A DNA stretch of 64,000 nt from assembly GCA_039621445.1 (NCBI GenBank), contig CP154956.1:81712474-81776473 (forward strand), read 5' to 3'. The position numbers were made by a program, and so were the translations under genes. Positions 20,357-30,482 of this stretch are shown here, in pieces; the stretch's first letter is position 1; each line of letters starts with the position of its first letter. Below the pieces are notes generated by a model. That model saw only the letters and a program-made list of their open reading frames with translations. It did not search any database and was not told the origin of the DNA. The stretch comes from Euglena gracilis (lineage: Eukaryota; Euglenida; Euglenophyceae; Euglenales).

Positions 20357-20557
20357 TCTGTGCTGTCAAACGTATTCTTTTTCCGAGGGCTCTCGCGCTA
20401 TAAATTTTTTTCGCTGTTCGTTTTGTGGATGTTGATTTTTTGTGTTCCTTTGTGAAAGTGTCCTAAATTGACCAATTAATCGTTAATCGTCTGACACCCC
20501 CCGATTAATCGCAATTAATCGTTCGAGTTCCCGAAACGATTAATTGGCACAACCCTA

Positions 20558-21273
20558 CATAGGTGTAGAAGTGGGGGGCCGGGAGGGGCGGCCGCCCCCC
20601 CCCCCCCGAGATTTTGGGAAGAAAATTTTTTTGAAAAGTGTGTGATTCACTCATCACATTGTTTGTGTTTATTTTTAATTTTTCACACCGAGAACTCAAC
20701 TTTTCATTGAACTTTTGGGTGTTTTTGCTGTTGGACATCGCTACCGTCTCGCCGCCCTTTGGGCGGCCAAAGACGTCCTGAACTCATGGGTCAGAGGGGG
20801 CGAAAATCTTGGCAACCGGAAAACATGCATCTTTACTTGGCTTCTAAAACTCATTTTTTTTCAAAACCACACCTTTTTGGGGCTCTTTTTGGGGAAGGTT
20901 TTGGAAAAAATTGCATCACCGTCAGCCGCCCTTCGGGCGGCAATGTATTTTTTTTGTTCCATGCAAATCCAAAGAAATAATCCTAAAACACAAAAAGGTG
21001 TGTTGGGCGGCTCTTCTAAATTGTGATGGATTGGTGCAATAATGTAAAAATTGCTACCGTTTCGCCGCCCTTCGGGTGGCTTGAAAGCTTCCAAGTTGTG
21101 ATGGATCAGTAATGCCAAATATTGCCACATTTTTTTGTTACATTCCATGATCTTTCAAAAAAAGAGCACTACCGTTTCGCCGCCCTTCGGGCGGCGGGGG
21201 AAAAAATGGTAAATTTCAGTCTTGTTGAGGATCTCGCCCCCCCCCCCAAGAAAAAATTTCTTCTACACCCCTT
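20558..21273. mobile_element. hAT-like 716-bp element, copy 3
   Basis: Third copy, with the left end again abutting a GGCACAACCCTA terminus and the right end followed by TTGCCGCA (21274-21281) and the recombinase gene. Confidence 0.7.
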
Positions 21274-21757
21274 TTGCCGCATCAGGGCCATATCCGATTT
21301 GCCCAGTGATTGCTGATGGTTTTTCATGGTGGCAACGGACACAGAAAGCATCTTACGACCATCCTCCGTTTTGGACTCGACAAACGAATCCACCTCTAAC
21401 CTCCGTAGCACTTCGCTGCGATACCCGGTGCAGAAACCCATAATGAGAATGTTTCCCCGCTGTGCCTCAAACGGCCTGCTCCACTGAACCGTGTCAAGGA
21501 TGCCAGGAAGTTCTGCAGGTTGCAGAATTTCCTCAGGGGGGTGCGCAGCCTCACCAATGGCCTTTTTGGTTGCCTCACGGGTCAGAGCAGCAGCCACCAT
21601 CAATTTTTGCAGCCGTGGGAGTTGCGTTTCAGAGGATGGCACAAACGGGGTTTCTGGCTGAGATGCCGCATGGATGCAGGCAACTGCGTTCAGGTATCCC
21701 CTGAACGTCGATGCTTTCAATTGTCGGAATTTGAATTGCTGGCCACACTGGAGGTTA
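21274..21757 (-). pseudogene. Crypton-like tyrosine recombinase, core fragment
   Basis: An open frame reads CGQQFKFRQLKASTFRGYL, then a helical core-binding region, then GFCTGYRSEVLRRLEVDSF. The TGxRxxE arrangement matches the box around the first catalytic Arg of tyrosine recombinases. The HxxR and Tyr boxes are missing because the frame is cut by the 716-bp element at MALMRQ. A possible acceptor (CTAACCTCCAG) precedes the segment at about 21,757. Related sequence is at 55.4-56.0 kb. Crypton assignment is inferred from family style, not a search. Confidence 0.6.
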
Positions 21758-21774
21758 GGCAGGGGTGGGGGGGG

Positions 21775-22735
21775 CTGTTGACCCGGTGAAGTTCACCGGT
21801 GAACATTCACCGGGGGGGGGGGTACTTTCGGCGGCGAAGTTCACCGGTGAAGTTCACCGGTGAATTTCATTGTTTTGATGGTTGGGGGTGAAATTTTCAT
21901 GGGTAAAATTTTGCTCCTTTCCTCTCAAAATGGTCATTTTGAGGTTGATGCTTCATGGAATTTTATCGAAATTTCCGAAAACTTGCCCAAAATGCCATTT
22001 TTGGCCATTTTTGGCCAAAAAAGTGCTCTCGGGGGGTCGGCACACCCCTCCCCCCCCCCCCCTCACCGACCCCCTCGCCACGCCATTTTACCCCCCCTCC
22101 CCCCCCTTTTCAAACCCCCTCGCCACGCCATGTCAGCCGCGCCAAAGAAAATTTTCTTGGAAAACCCCCGCGCACCCCTCCCCCCCCCATCCGGGACCCC
22201 CTCGCCACGCCAAACCCCCCCCCCTAGCCGGACGGCTCGCCACGGCATGCCGACCCCCCCTCTTGGTGAACTTCACCGGTGAAGTTCACCTATGGGGGTG
22301 TCTGGGACGCGGGGGGGGGGGGGCGCGGGAGACGCGGGGGGGACGCGGGGGAGACGCCATTTTTGGGACAGCGAAATTAGGATTTTGCCGCGAGAAAAAT
22401 TTAGCCAAATTAGGATCCTACCACAACAAATTAGGACTAACCCACCCCAAATTAGGAATCACCCACCGCAAATTAGGAATCACCCACACCAAATTAGGAA
22501 TCACCAACCTCAAATTTGCCTGAAATTAGGAATCAGCCTCCTGAATTTGGCTGTCTCGAGAACAAAATTTTGGTTTCAAAGTGGGACGCGAGGGGGACGC
22601 GGGGGGGGACGCGGGGGGGACGCGGGGGAGACACCCCCGATGGGTTAGGCAGAGGGGGGGGAGGGGGTCCGGGACCCCCCGGTGAACTTTTTCAAACGGT
22701 GAACTTCACCATAGGGGGGGGGGAGGGGGTCAAAA
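21775..22735. repeat. Composite repeat with GGTGAAGTTCACC ends and AAATTAGGAATCACC array
   Basis: GGTGAAGTTCACC-type palindromes lie at both sides (about 21,784-21,865 and 22,678-22,712, plus 22,268-22,290). Inside are a C-rich block with CCCCTCGCCACGCCA units (22,040-22,260), GGGGGACGCGG units, then about seven AAATTAGGAATCACC-type units (22,375-22,530), then GGGGGACGCGG again. It separates two parts of the recombinase relic and so looks like an insertion. The C-rich block recurs inverted at 63,350-63,560. Confidence 0.65.
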
Positions 22736-23124
22736 CTACCAAAGTCTACTGCCTGATCTCCACTGTGCCCGGCGTTGGTCCTCGCATTGTTTGATGACCG
22801 CTTGCCCATCAAACAACAGTGCAGGATCAAGCTCCCAAGCTGCCCAAGCACAAAGGAAAGCATCTAGTTCGTCATAGACAGCGCAAAGCGCATTGCAGAC
22901 GTCCTCGAATTCAAGGAGGTGTGCCAATGCGGATTGCTCTGTCCCTTCTGAACCGGATGCTTTATTTTTTTTTTGGTAGCCTCCGCCAGAAGGTTACCAT
23001 GCAAGGGGTCAACAGCAGGGTTCTTTCTTTTTTCCCAACCCTGCTTAATTGTGGCCAAAAATTCAGGAACTTTTGGGGGTTGTGGCAACATTCGGTCCAT
23101 GGTGTTGGCAGCTTTCTTTGCCAT
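22736..23124 (-). pseudogene. Crypton-like tyrosine recombinase, N-terminal fragment (frameshifted)
   Basis: From MAKKAANTMDRMLPQPPKVP (start 23,124) the frame runs to about 22,930, then a one-base shift moves it to AHLLEFEDVCNALCAVYDEL, ending GSRLW. The MAK...PxPP...FxxxI start resembles the fragment at 57,348-57,450, suggesting two members of one family. The downstream core fragment is at 21,274-21,757. Confidence 0.5.
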
Positions 23125-23254
23125 TTTTCAAAAACAGACTGAGGAAGAACGCAATGAGTATAAATAAATAAAGCAAATGGCACAAGAACATTTCCAGGAC
23201 GCCGTGGCCATGGTTTGGGGCATTGGGACATCATTTTCATTCACTGGTTCCTTA

Positions 23255-23425
23255 CCACGAAAAATAGGGCATATTTTGTTAACCCGGAAATATGCCCTGT
23301 TTTGAGTGGTAAGGTGAACACGAAAAACAGGGCGTATTGCCGTGTTCAGGAATTTTCCAGGAAAATCAACAAAAAAAGTGCCCGAAACCATGGCGTGAAG
23401 CATACCCATGAAATACAGGGCAGGC
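23255..23425. repeat. GGTGAACACG/ATATGCCC dispersed repeat, copy 2
   Basis: Tandem, partly inverted units with AAAAATAGGGCATATT, AATATGCCCTG and GTGGTAAGGTGAACACG, as at 14,845-14,960. Confidence 0.6.
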
Positions 23426-23460
23426 GCCGGGCCTCTCTAAACACGGTTACAAAAAAAATC

Positions 23461-23554
23461 GTGGGCCATAACCCGTATTCAGGCCGTATAACGGGTCAAG
23501 GGCGCCTTCGGCGCCCTTGACCCGTTATACGGCCTGAATACGGGTTATGCCCAC
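23461..23554. repeat. Near-perfect foldback inverted repeat
   Basis: Arms of 46 and 45 bp (23461-23506 and 23510-23554) differ by a single extra C and are joined by the loop TTC in GGCGCCTTCGGCGCC. The tip is the same as in the 9,603-9,717 foldback. Confidence 0.9.
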
Positions 23555-23619
23555 AATTTTTATATAGTTTGCCCATCCTCGGTCAGAGAAAGACACCAAA
23601 TTTGGGATGTTTCAACCAT

Positions 23620-23705
23620 AGCTGGCACTTCGTTTAAAACAAAGTCAAAAAAAACACGTTTTTTTAAAAAAACATGTTTTTTCAAAAAAAACGGCATTGA
23701 GGGGT
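23620..23705. repeat. A/T hairpin repeat family, copy 2
   Basis: GCTGGCACTTCGTTTAAAAC then paired A/T runs and GGCATTGAGGGG, as at 14,618-14,735. It sits just upstream of the hAT transposase start. Confidence 0.7.
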
Positions 23706-23743
23706 TTGGGCAATTTTTTTTCTTTCATTCACAGCATTTTTTC

Positions 23744-24980
23744 ATGCCAGGACGACGCGAAGACAAGATTTGGAATGGCTTCAACAAGAAAAAGGCCAAT
23801 GGCAAGCAATATTTTGTGGGTGAATGCAAGTGTTGCAACGAGGTGGTTGCTAGTGTGCTCGTTTTACTTTTCTTTCTTTCATTGCCAAAACTTTTTTTAG
23901 GCCTCACAGACCGATTGAAACAGCATGCATCGGAGTGTTCTAAATTACAAGAGTTGAATATCTGGGGAGATGCTCCGGCCGCAAAGCGCCCCAAGGTTTA
24001 AAAGCAATTGATTTTTGGTGCCACTACGATCAAGGTTAACTCCTTCACTTCACGTTTTTAAAACTGCTTTTTTTGCCATAGGTCGACGAGTTTGAGAACC
24101 AAGTTGGGAAATTTGTTCATGCAACAAATTCTGCTTTTCAAGTGGTACAGAATAGAGAATTTGTCGCAATGATGGAAATGGCCCGACCTGGCATCAAACT
24201 CCCCACACGAAGAGCAATTGGGGGGCGCATTCTTAAAGTGGTCTATGATGCTGAGTGGAAGAAGTTTGTTGCCTCAGTGAAAGACAAGCTGTGCACTTTA
24301 TCCATTGATGGTTGGTCAACGCTCACCAGCAACCCTGTTTTGGGTATTTCCTTGGACAAGCAGCTCATCACAAGCATTGACACAAGAGGTGTGCCATTTT
24401 TTATCTTCTGATTTCTTACACCGGTTACCCTCAGGAAATGCACACACGGGTGAGTATATGGCAAAGGTGATGTGTGATGCCATGGAGTTTGTGAAAAGTC
24501 ACGTGGGCGCTACCGTGGTTGCAATTGTTACTGACAATGCCAGTAACCATGGGTGTAGCGGCCCAACTCGTTTTTCAACTTCCGGGGGGGGGGTCGGTTC
24601 TGCACCAATGCAAGCAACATGGAATGTATGAGGGAGAAAATACTGGACGTCATTATTTTGACATATGGTTGCCAGGCACATGTTCTTTACCAGGGTTTTG
24701 TTTTTTGTGAGACAAGGGGCAGGCTCCCGGGGTAGGCACCTGGGGTAGGAATTTTTCTGCAATTGTGTACAAAACCCTGCTGTAAATCTAACAGCCAAGG
24801 ATTTGTTGTCTGACAAAGGCCGTGCCGCGGCTTCCAGCACCATCATTGACATTTTGAGTAAGTTCCGAAACCTTGGTGCTCTCTCTCTGCAGCTTTACGA
24901 ACCCAGGGTTGGTTTGGTCACCCCTCGCTGGGTCCCAAGTGGGGGTTGTGCCCCCGCATCCCCACCAAGTGGCTTGGTGT
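23744..24980 (+). pseudogene. hAT transposase, 5' part with BED finger and DUF659-type region
   Basis: Exons can be traced with intact phase: 23,744-23,852, 23,901-23,995, 24,082-24,388 and from 24,435. The introns (48, 86 and 46 nt) are GT-AG with pyrimidine-rich 3' ends. Exon 1 plus 2 form a BED-type zinc finger: Cys28 and Cys31 (ECKCC), His45 and Cys49 (LKQHASEC). Exon 3 has RPGIKLPTRR and LSIDGWSTLTSNP, and exon 4 has VAIVTDNASN, typical of DUF659-type hAT transposases. The frame breaks at about 24,555-24,605, where CAATGCMAGYAACCATGG-like sequence is duplicated around a G-run. It resumes as NMECMREKILDVIILTYGCQ and later KDLLSDKGRAAAS, then fades. The dimerization domain is missing. Confidence 0.75.
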
Positions 24981-25605
24981 CCTTTTTTGAAGAGGATTTT
25001 CTGCAAGCAAAACAAGTGCGACCCCCACCCAAAAAAATTCCCAACCTTTTTTTTTACCAATAAAACATTTTTTTTTTAGAAGAAACATGGTTTTTTGTTT
25101 CAAAAAAAAAACCAGCTGTCAACCTTAGTTGGAGTAGGGTTAGGGTTAGGGTTCGACTCTGTCGTTTTGGGGGTGGGGGTCGTACGGCGAACAAGTGCCC
25201 AAAAAAACTTTAAATAGAAGAAATAGAATGGGTGTGAAGGTGCGTTGGGCATAACAAGGAGAAAGTAATGCCTTGTAGAACTACATTTTAAAACAACCCT
25301 TTTTTGGCCAATTTTTTTTATAAAAAACACATTTTTTTAAAAAAATGCCACCATGGTGCCCAGAATGGTGGTGCCCCCGCGTCCCCCCCCCCCGCGTCCC
25401 CTCCCCCCGCGTCCCCCCCCCCGCGTCCCCAACACCCCCAGTGAACCAACACTGTGCATAATGCCGACATTCCCAAACCCCCCAGCCCCGCTGACACCCG
25501 CTGGTGTTCACATCGTGATTGCTATAAGGGGGTGTTCCCCCCGTGACCCCCCCGTGCCCCCCCCCCCCCCGTGACCCGACCCCCCAGTGACCCGAACAAG
25601 GACCC
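24981..25605. other. A/T hairpins, short TTAGGG tract and CCCGCGTCCC minisatellite
   Basis: A/T hairpin at about 25,040-25,110; three TAGGGT units at 25,135-25,153; A/T-rich to 25,345; C-rich CCCCGCGTCC array about 25,375-25,435 and CCCCGTGACC units 25,535-25,595. No gene supported. Confidence 0.6.
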
Positions 25606-25650
25606 TCTTAGGCGGCCAATTAGGACAGTATTTTTTGCCACTAGTGGCAT
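25606..25650 (-). repeat. Palindrome module, copy in inverse orientation
   Basis: On the minus strand it reads ATGCCACTAGTGGCA, a 9-nt gap, then GTCCTAATTGGCCGCCTAAG. The same module with the same gap length and one mismatch in the second block is at 53,173-53,217 on the plus strand. Confidence 0.8.
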
Positions 25651-26215
25651 GGGATTACGCTATGCTGTGCAGGTGCCTTTTTCAGGCATGTGCATTTTGC
25701 AGCTGTTAGGTTTCACAGGGAATCCCCTTTTCTACTGCTCCTGTGAAGTTGTCCTCTTTGGTGGCGCCCTGAGGCTTGCCTGCTGTTTCTTTGCCTCGTG
25801 TTCGTTTGTTGAAGGTATGTCTGTGGTGAAGTAGTTCTAGTTTTTGTTTTGATTTGGTTTGCTGGTGTGCAGAAATTGTGGTGTTTTCTTATACATTCTG
25901 TTGTTTTTGATTGGAACATTATCCACGTGTGAATTTTCGTGGCCAATTTCCTCGTTCCCGATGCAACACTTCCTTTTGTCCTCTTTTACCACTAGCAATG
26001 GATGCATTGCCCGTGATTTGCTTGCAACGGATGCCTTGTTTGTGAACGCCACTAGATCTGATGGGGGTTGTTGCGGGTGATCAATATCATTTTTGGGCGT
26101 GGTGAGTCGTGTGAGGCCATATAGTCTTGTTGGCCAACTTCCTGGGGGGTGAGAAATCTCCCCTTCTGTAGCCATGGGTGTGGTGGACGGCGTAGTGCGT
26201 GTGTGCATCAACGAG
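25651..26215. other. Unassigned, possibly once coding
   Basis: Open frames on the plus strand contain hydrophobic runs and the segment SNGCIARDLLATDALFVNAT, but no recognisable domain, start or splice structure. Confidence 0.3.
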
Positions 26216-26271
26216 GTGCTGTGTGCGTGTGCGTGTGGGTGGGTGGGTGGGTGGGTGGGTGGGTGGGTGTG

Positions 26272-26337
<66 letters not shown>

Positions 26338-26401
26338 GGGGGGTGGGTGGGTGGGTGGGTGGGTGGGTGGGTGGGTGGGTGGGTGTGTGTGTGTCGGTAT
26401 C

Positions 26402-26449
<48 letters not shown>

Positions 26450-26530
26450 GGCTGGTTCCGAAGGGGAGGGAGGGCGGGAGGGAGGGAGGGGGGGGGGGGG
26501 GGGGGGGAGGCAGGGAGGGAGGCAGGGAGC
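26216..26530. repeat. GT/GGGT microsatellite and G-rich tract
   Basis: (GTGT)n blocks alternate with (GGGT)n blocks from about 26,222 to 26,450, followed by GGGAGGGAGG and a long G run. Reading frames here are artefacts. Confidence 0.95.
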
Positions 26531-27610
26531 ACTGCGTGCCAAGAGTGAGCTTCCAGCAGCCGCTGCCACAGCGGGCTGTGAGCAGACGGCGGGGCTCAGC
26601 GGTTTTCGACGACGGCAGGACACCGGGCGATGTTCTGCGGTGGTAACAGGCCGTCCTCCAGCCTTCACGAAACCCCTGGGAGAGCAGGGTCACGGGCTTT
26701 TTTTAAGGAGGTGGGTGGGTGGGGTTCCCCACCCACCCACCTCCTGGGGGGGGGTCCCGGGAGACCCAACCAACTTTCCCCCGAAAAAGGCCAAAAATCG
26801 CGAAAATGCTAAAAATAGCTGCTTTTTCAAAAAAAATGGCACCGAAAATTATTCCACCCCCCTCCGGGGGGACCCCAGGGGGGGGAGGGGCTCGGCCGGA
26901 CCCACCCCTCCCCCCCCCCGGGGGTCCAAGACTAAAAAAAAAACACCCCTGCCTCCTCCCCCCTCCAAGGGGGATGCCAGCAGGCATATTATTTTTTGGG
27001 CGCCTTTAGAAACTTCAAAAAAAATCCTTTAAAAAACATTTAACCAAAAATGCCTTAAAAAAAGTAAATTTTTTTTAAAAAACTGTTTAGAACATAACAT
27101 TTTTCTCTGACCAAGGAAAATGAAGTCACAAAGTCGCAAAATCTTGGCAAAAATAAGCAAATTCCACGGGAAAAAAATATATTTCTGGCATTGCTGGAAC
27201 ACTGTCTATCCACCCAAACTCCAAAAATGTGTTTTTTTGAGATTCCTTTTTTGTTAATTTTGAATCCCATTCGATGTCCAGGCGGCCCTTGGAGCGCCAC
27301 TTGAAAATAGAATTTTCTTTAAAGAAAAAACGTTTTTAAAAGAACCTGAAAAAAGCCTTAAAAATATTTTTTTAAAAATTTTCTTTGCCTTAAAAAAATC
27401 CAGGGGGGATGATAATAATCCCCCCCACCCCCACCCATTTGAACTTACTGGGACTCAAATTCGGCTCTGGGGACGCCACCATGCACGTCCCTGATCCCAT
27501 CGTGGATGCCATCATGTAGGAAGCTTGTATTTTTTTTAAAAAAATACATAAATTTGATGTTGTCGAGTGGGGGGCACGCTCTCCCCTCTGAAACCCAGAC
27601 ACCTCCTTGA
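26531..27610. other. Non-coding stretch with G/C hairpin
   Basis: A hairpin with perfect 18-bp arms (26707-26724, 26727-26744) and a 2-nt loop is the main feature, followed by G/C tracts to 26,980 and A/T-rich DNA to 27,610. Confidence 0.5.
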
Positions 27611-28560
27611 TCAAAACCTGCTTCCAACACACGCGTGCAAATTGGGAGAAAGATATTCAATGCCCTTCGTCGAAAAGTGTGGCAGAAAAATTCGTTCATC
27701 AAGGTAGAGGGTGACAAAAAAAGCGAAAAGTCTTGCAAAATCCGGATATCGATCAACAACACCATGATGCACGTTCGAAACACGTGGCATGTGCGATTTG
27801 ATGACGCATGCGAAAAAACATTCTTTCCAACAAGGACTTCCCACAAAGTTCAGCTGATGTGAAGTGATGGCCACCTGCCAACCCAGACAACAAGGGAGCA
27901 CCTGTGAAGTATTTTGCTCCCATTAACTGGTATAGCCATTAACAGAGAACAGCGCTGGGTGGCGACAGTAGGGCCGGAGACGGGTGTCGCTCGTTGTGCC
28001 CGGCCCCCGCCTGCCGCCCGGGGGAGGTGGGGTAGCCGTGGCCCCGGCCTCCCTTCGTGGTCTCCGCCGGCGACAGGATGCTGGGGGCGAAGAACGGGCT
28101 GCCTGCGTCCTGCTGGCACCCTGCCTTTCCCAGAAACACACACTCAAGAAGAAGTTCGGACGGTCTTCGTGCACGCAGCAAACTCGCTTGTGGTTGAAAC
28201 GTGCGGCATGCATTCTTGGGCATCTCTGCCTGCCTTTCTGTCCCTGTCTCCATCTCTGTCTGCCTCTCTGCCTGCTTGTCAGCCGACCTGCAGCGATGCA
28301 TACATGCATGCCTGCAATTGGTTTGTCTGGCGGGGGACATGTTGCCTTGGAGTCCAATGAAGACAGCCTGCTGGCAACAGCTTGCCATTGGGAGATGGCG
28401 GACCTCGGCAGGTGGCCACAAGCAACGTGCGGACGTGTACGCACCAGGGGTTACCTTGCATGCCTTCACCTTCAACCAGGGCGTCGTTCAGCAACCCCCC
28501 TCCCGGGGAGGTCCAACTCAGAATCTGAAAAGTTAAGGATGCAAGGATGAGGTCAGAAAG
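27611..28560. other. Unassigned, including a GC-rich island
   Basis: A plus-strand frame at about 27,635-27,862 reads MQIGRKIFNALRRKVWQKNS and onward for 75 residues with balanced composition, but I recognise no domain. Positions 27,950-28,130 are strongly GC-rich. CTGCCT repeats lie at 28,225-28,290. Confidence 0.3.
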
Positions 28561-30299
28561 GGCAACTGGACCTGCACACGTGCCAGCATTTTTCAATAGT
28601 GACAGTGGGGTGAGCCATTTTTGGCCTGAATGGGGGAGTCGCAGCTAGCCCGGGGGGGACTAACTTTTTTTTTGGAATGGAGAGAAGCCTTTTTGGAATT
28701 CCTAAGCAATGGAATAGTCCTCCTAATCTCCCAAGTCTTGTGCACAAAATAGAATCTCGAAAACTCGAAAATAGTGGGGAAATAAATGCGGGCAGCTATC
28801 ATTTTTCATTTTGCATCATTTCTATGAAGAATCACAAATTACATGCAAAATCACTAAATGCTTTTTCTACTTTTTTATAAGGTCGCAAATCACAAATCGG
28901 TTTCAAAATTAAGTAGAAAAATCAAAGGGTTGGAAAATGGCACGCAAATAGTCAGCCTTCTTGTGGATATTTCTTGATTTTCAGCATCCACAGAAATCAA
29001 TCCTGAGCACATCAGCAAGTAAAAGAAGCCATGTCAATATAGGTCGTTCAGAAAAGGTCAACCAAAACAGAATTTTGGGACGGCGGTCGATAGGCCCTGG
29101 GGCATTGCCCTCCTGCAGAACCACACCCCATTCCCCCAGGGGTTCCAGCAGCAGCCAGCAGCCAGCCGATCCGGCCAGCAGCCTCGGACCCCCCGCCCCC
29201 ATCGATGAGTTATATTTTGCAGCTGTGGGAAGGGACAGAAATGGGCTAAAAATGGGCAAAAAAATGGATTGGAAAAGGGAAGAAAACCGAAATTACAAAG
29301 ATTCCCCCCCCCCAAAACTACCAATTAATGCAAAAATTCAATTTTTTGGAGGAGAGTAACACTTTCAGGGAGGCAGGTTTGCTGTCAGGCCTGCTGGGGT
29401 GGCCACCTGCCAAATGTGATCCCCACCTAAAAGTGGAAACATTGCAGCAGCGAAACAGCAGCATGGCAAAAAAATACCGATCTCGGCACAGCGCAAAATG
29501 GTGCCCAAAACATAACCCCCAAGGTTGGCCGAAAATTTTGTTTTGGAGCTTTCATTGCAAAAAAGTTTGACAAATAATTTCGGCACAAAATGCCGCAAAG
29601 AGAGCTCGCTGAGGAACCCCCCAAAGCAGGGCTGCATGGGAAGGCCTGGTGGGGGAGGTCGACCCCCCACCACCCGGGAGGTGGGGGGTCGACCCCCCCC
29701 ACCCACCACAGCATTCTCACAGATTTCTTCCGGCACCAAACGCGCCAGGAAAAATTGGTACTCCCGGAAACATGGGAGGAGGTGGGATGGGGGGTGGCCG
29801 ACTCCCCCCACCCACCATGCAGGGGATGGGGTTCGACCCCCCCCACCCACCACCCCGGCTGTTTGGCCGATTCCCATTTTGCCCTGCCCGAAAGTGTTTT
29901 GTGGAGGGGGCTGGCTGGCTCTGGGGCACTGCTTGGTCGTCCGCCATGCTGGGCCGGCGTAAGGGATCCACACAGTATGAGTAAATGTCTGGGCCGCAGA
30001 TCTTGGAAACGTTTGTTGATGAGAAATACACATGGGGCTGGACATTGAAAATAAATGACTGTCAACAACCCTCAGGCGACGCACAACAACATGCAACGTT
30101 GACCTCCTTCGGCTTATGTGCCCAGCCAAAAAAGTTTCCGGGGGACATATGTGTGCATACACACATGTGTACATATGCATGGGATACATATGTTTCATGG
30201 GTTCACATGTGATATGGTGTGTGTGCATGCAGGCCTTCTTATAAGTGTTTGTGTGTATGCATCATGCGCACGTGTGTGCGCATGATGCGCACACACATG
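28561..30299. other. Non-coding stretch with a dispersed G/C repeat
   Basis: About 29,650-29,870 contains GGTCGACCCCCC, CCCACCCACCACAGCATT and GGAGGTGGGG blocks related to 7,265-7,430. The rest shows no feature I can support. Confidence 0.45.

Positions 30300-30482
<183 letters not shown>

Larger units (their letters stand above)
19674..20556. mobile_element. hAT-like segment carrying tRNA-like sequences, copy 2
   Basis: Copy of 17,845-18,727 with the same ATTAATCG clusters and termini; small differences occur near 20,487-20,500. Confidence 0.65.
16899..21502. repeat. 1,829-bp tandem duplication (2 complete units plus partial third)
   Basis: Units are 16,899-18,727, 18,728-20,556 and a partial 20,557-21,502. 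They are nearly identical; differences are mostly C-run length and a few substitutions. Each full unit holds, in order, a 716-bp hAT-like element, a 221-bp tail of a tyrosine-recombinase gene (minus strand), and an 883-bp hAT-like segment with three tRNA-like sequences. In the third copy the recombinase sequence continues past the breakpoint (after AAGGATG at 21,502) instead of switching to the tRNA segment. High identity implies recent origin, with an assembly error as the alternative. Confidence 0.92.

Noticed and set aside
26216-26530. Long ORFs of Cys/Val and Thr/His runs
   Set aside because: Pure products of GT and GGGT microsatellites; the same applies at 30,300-30,482 and 11,123-11,154.
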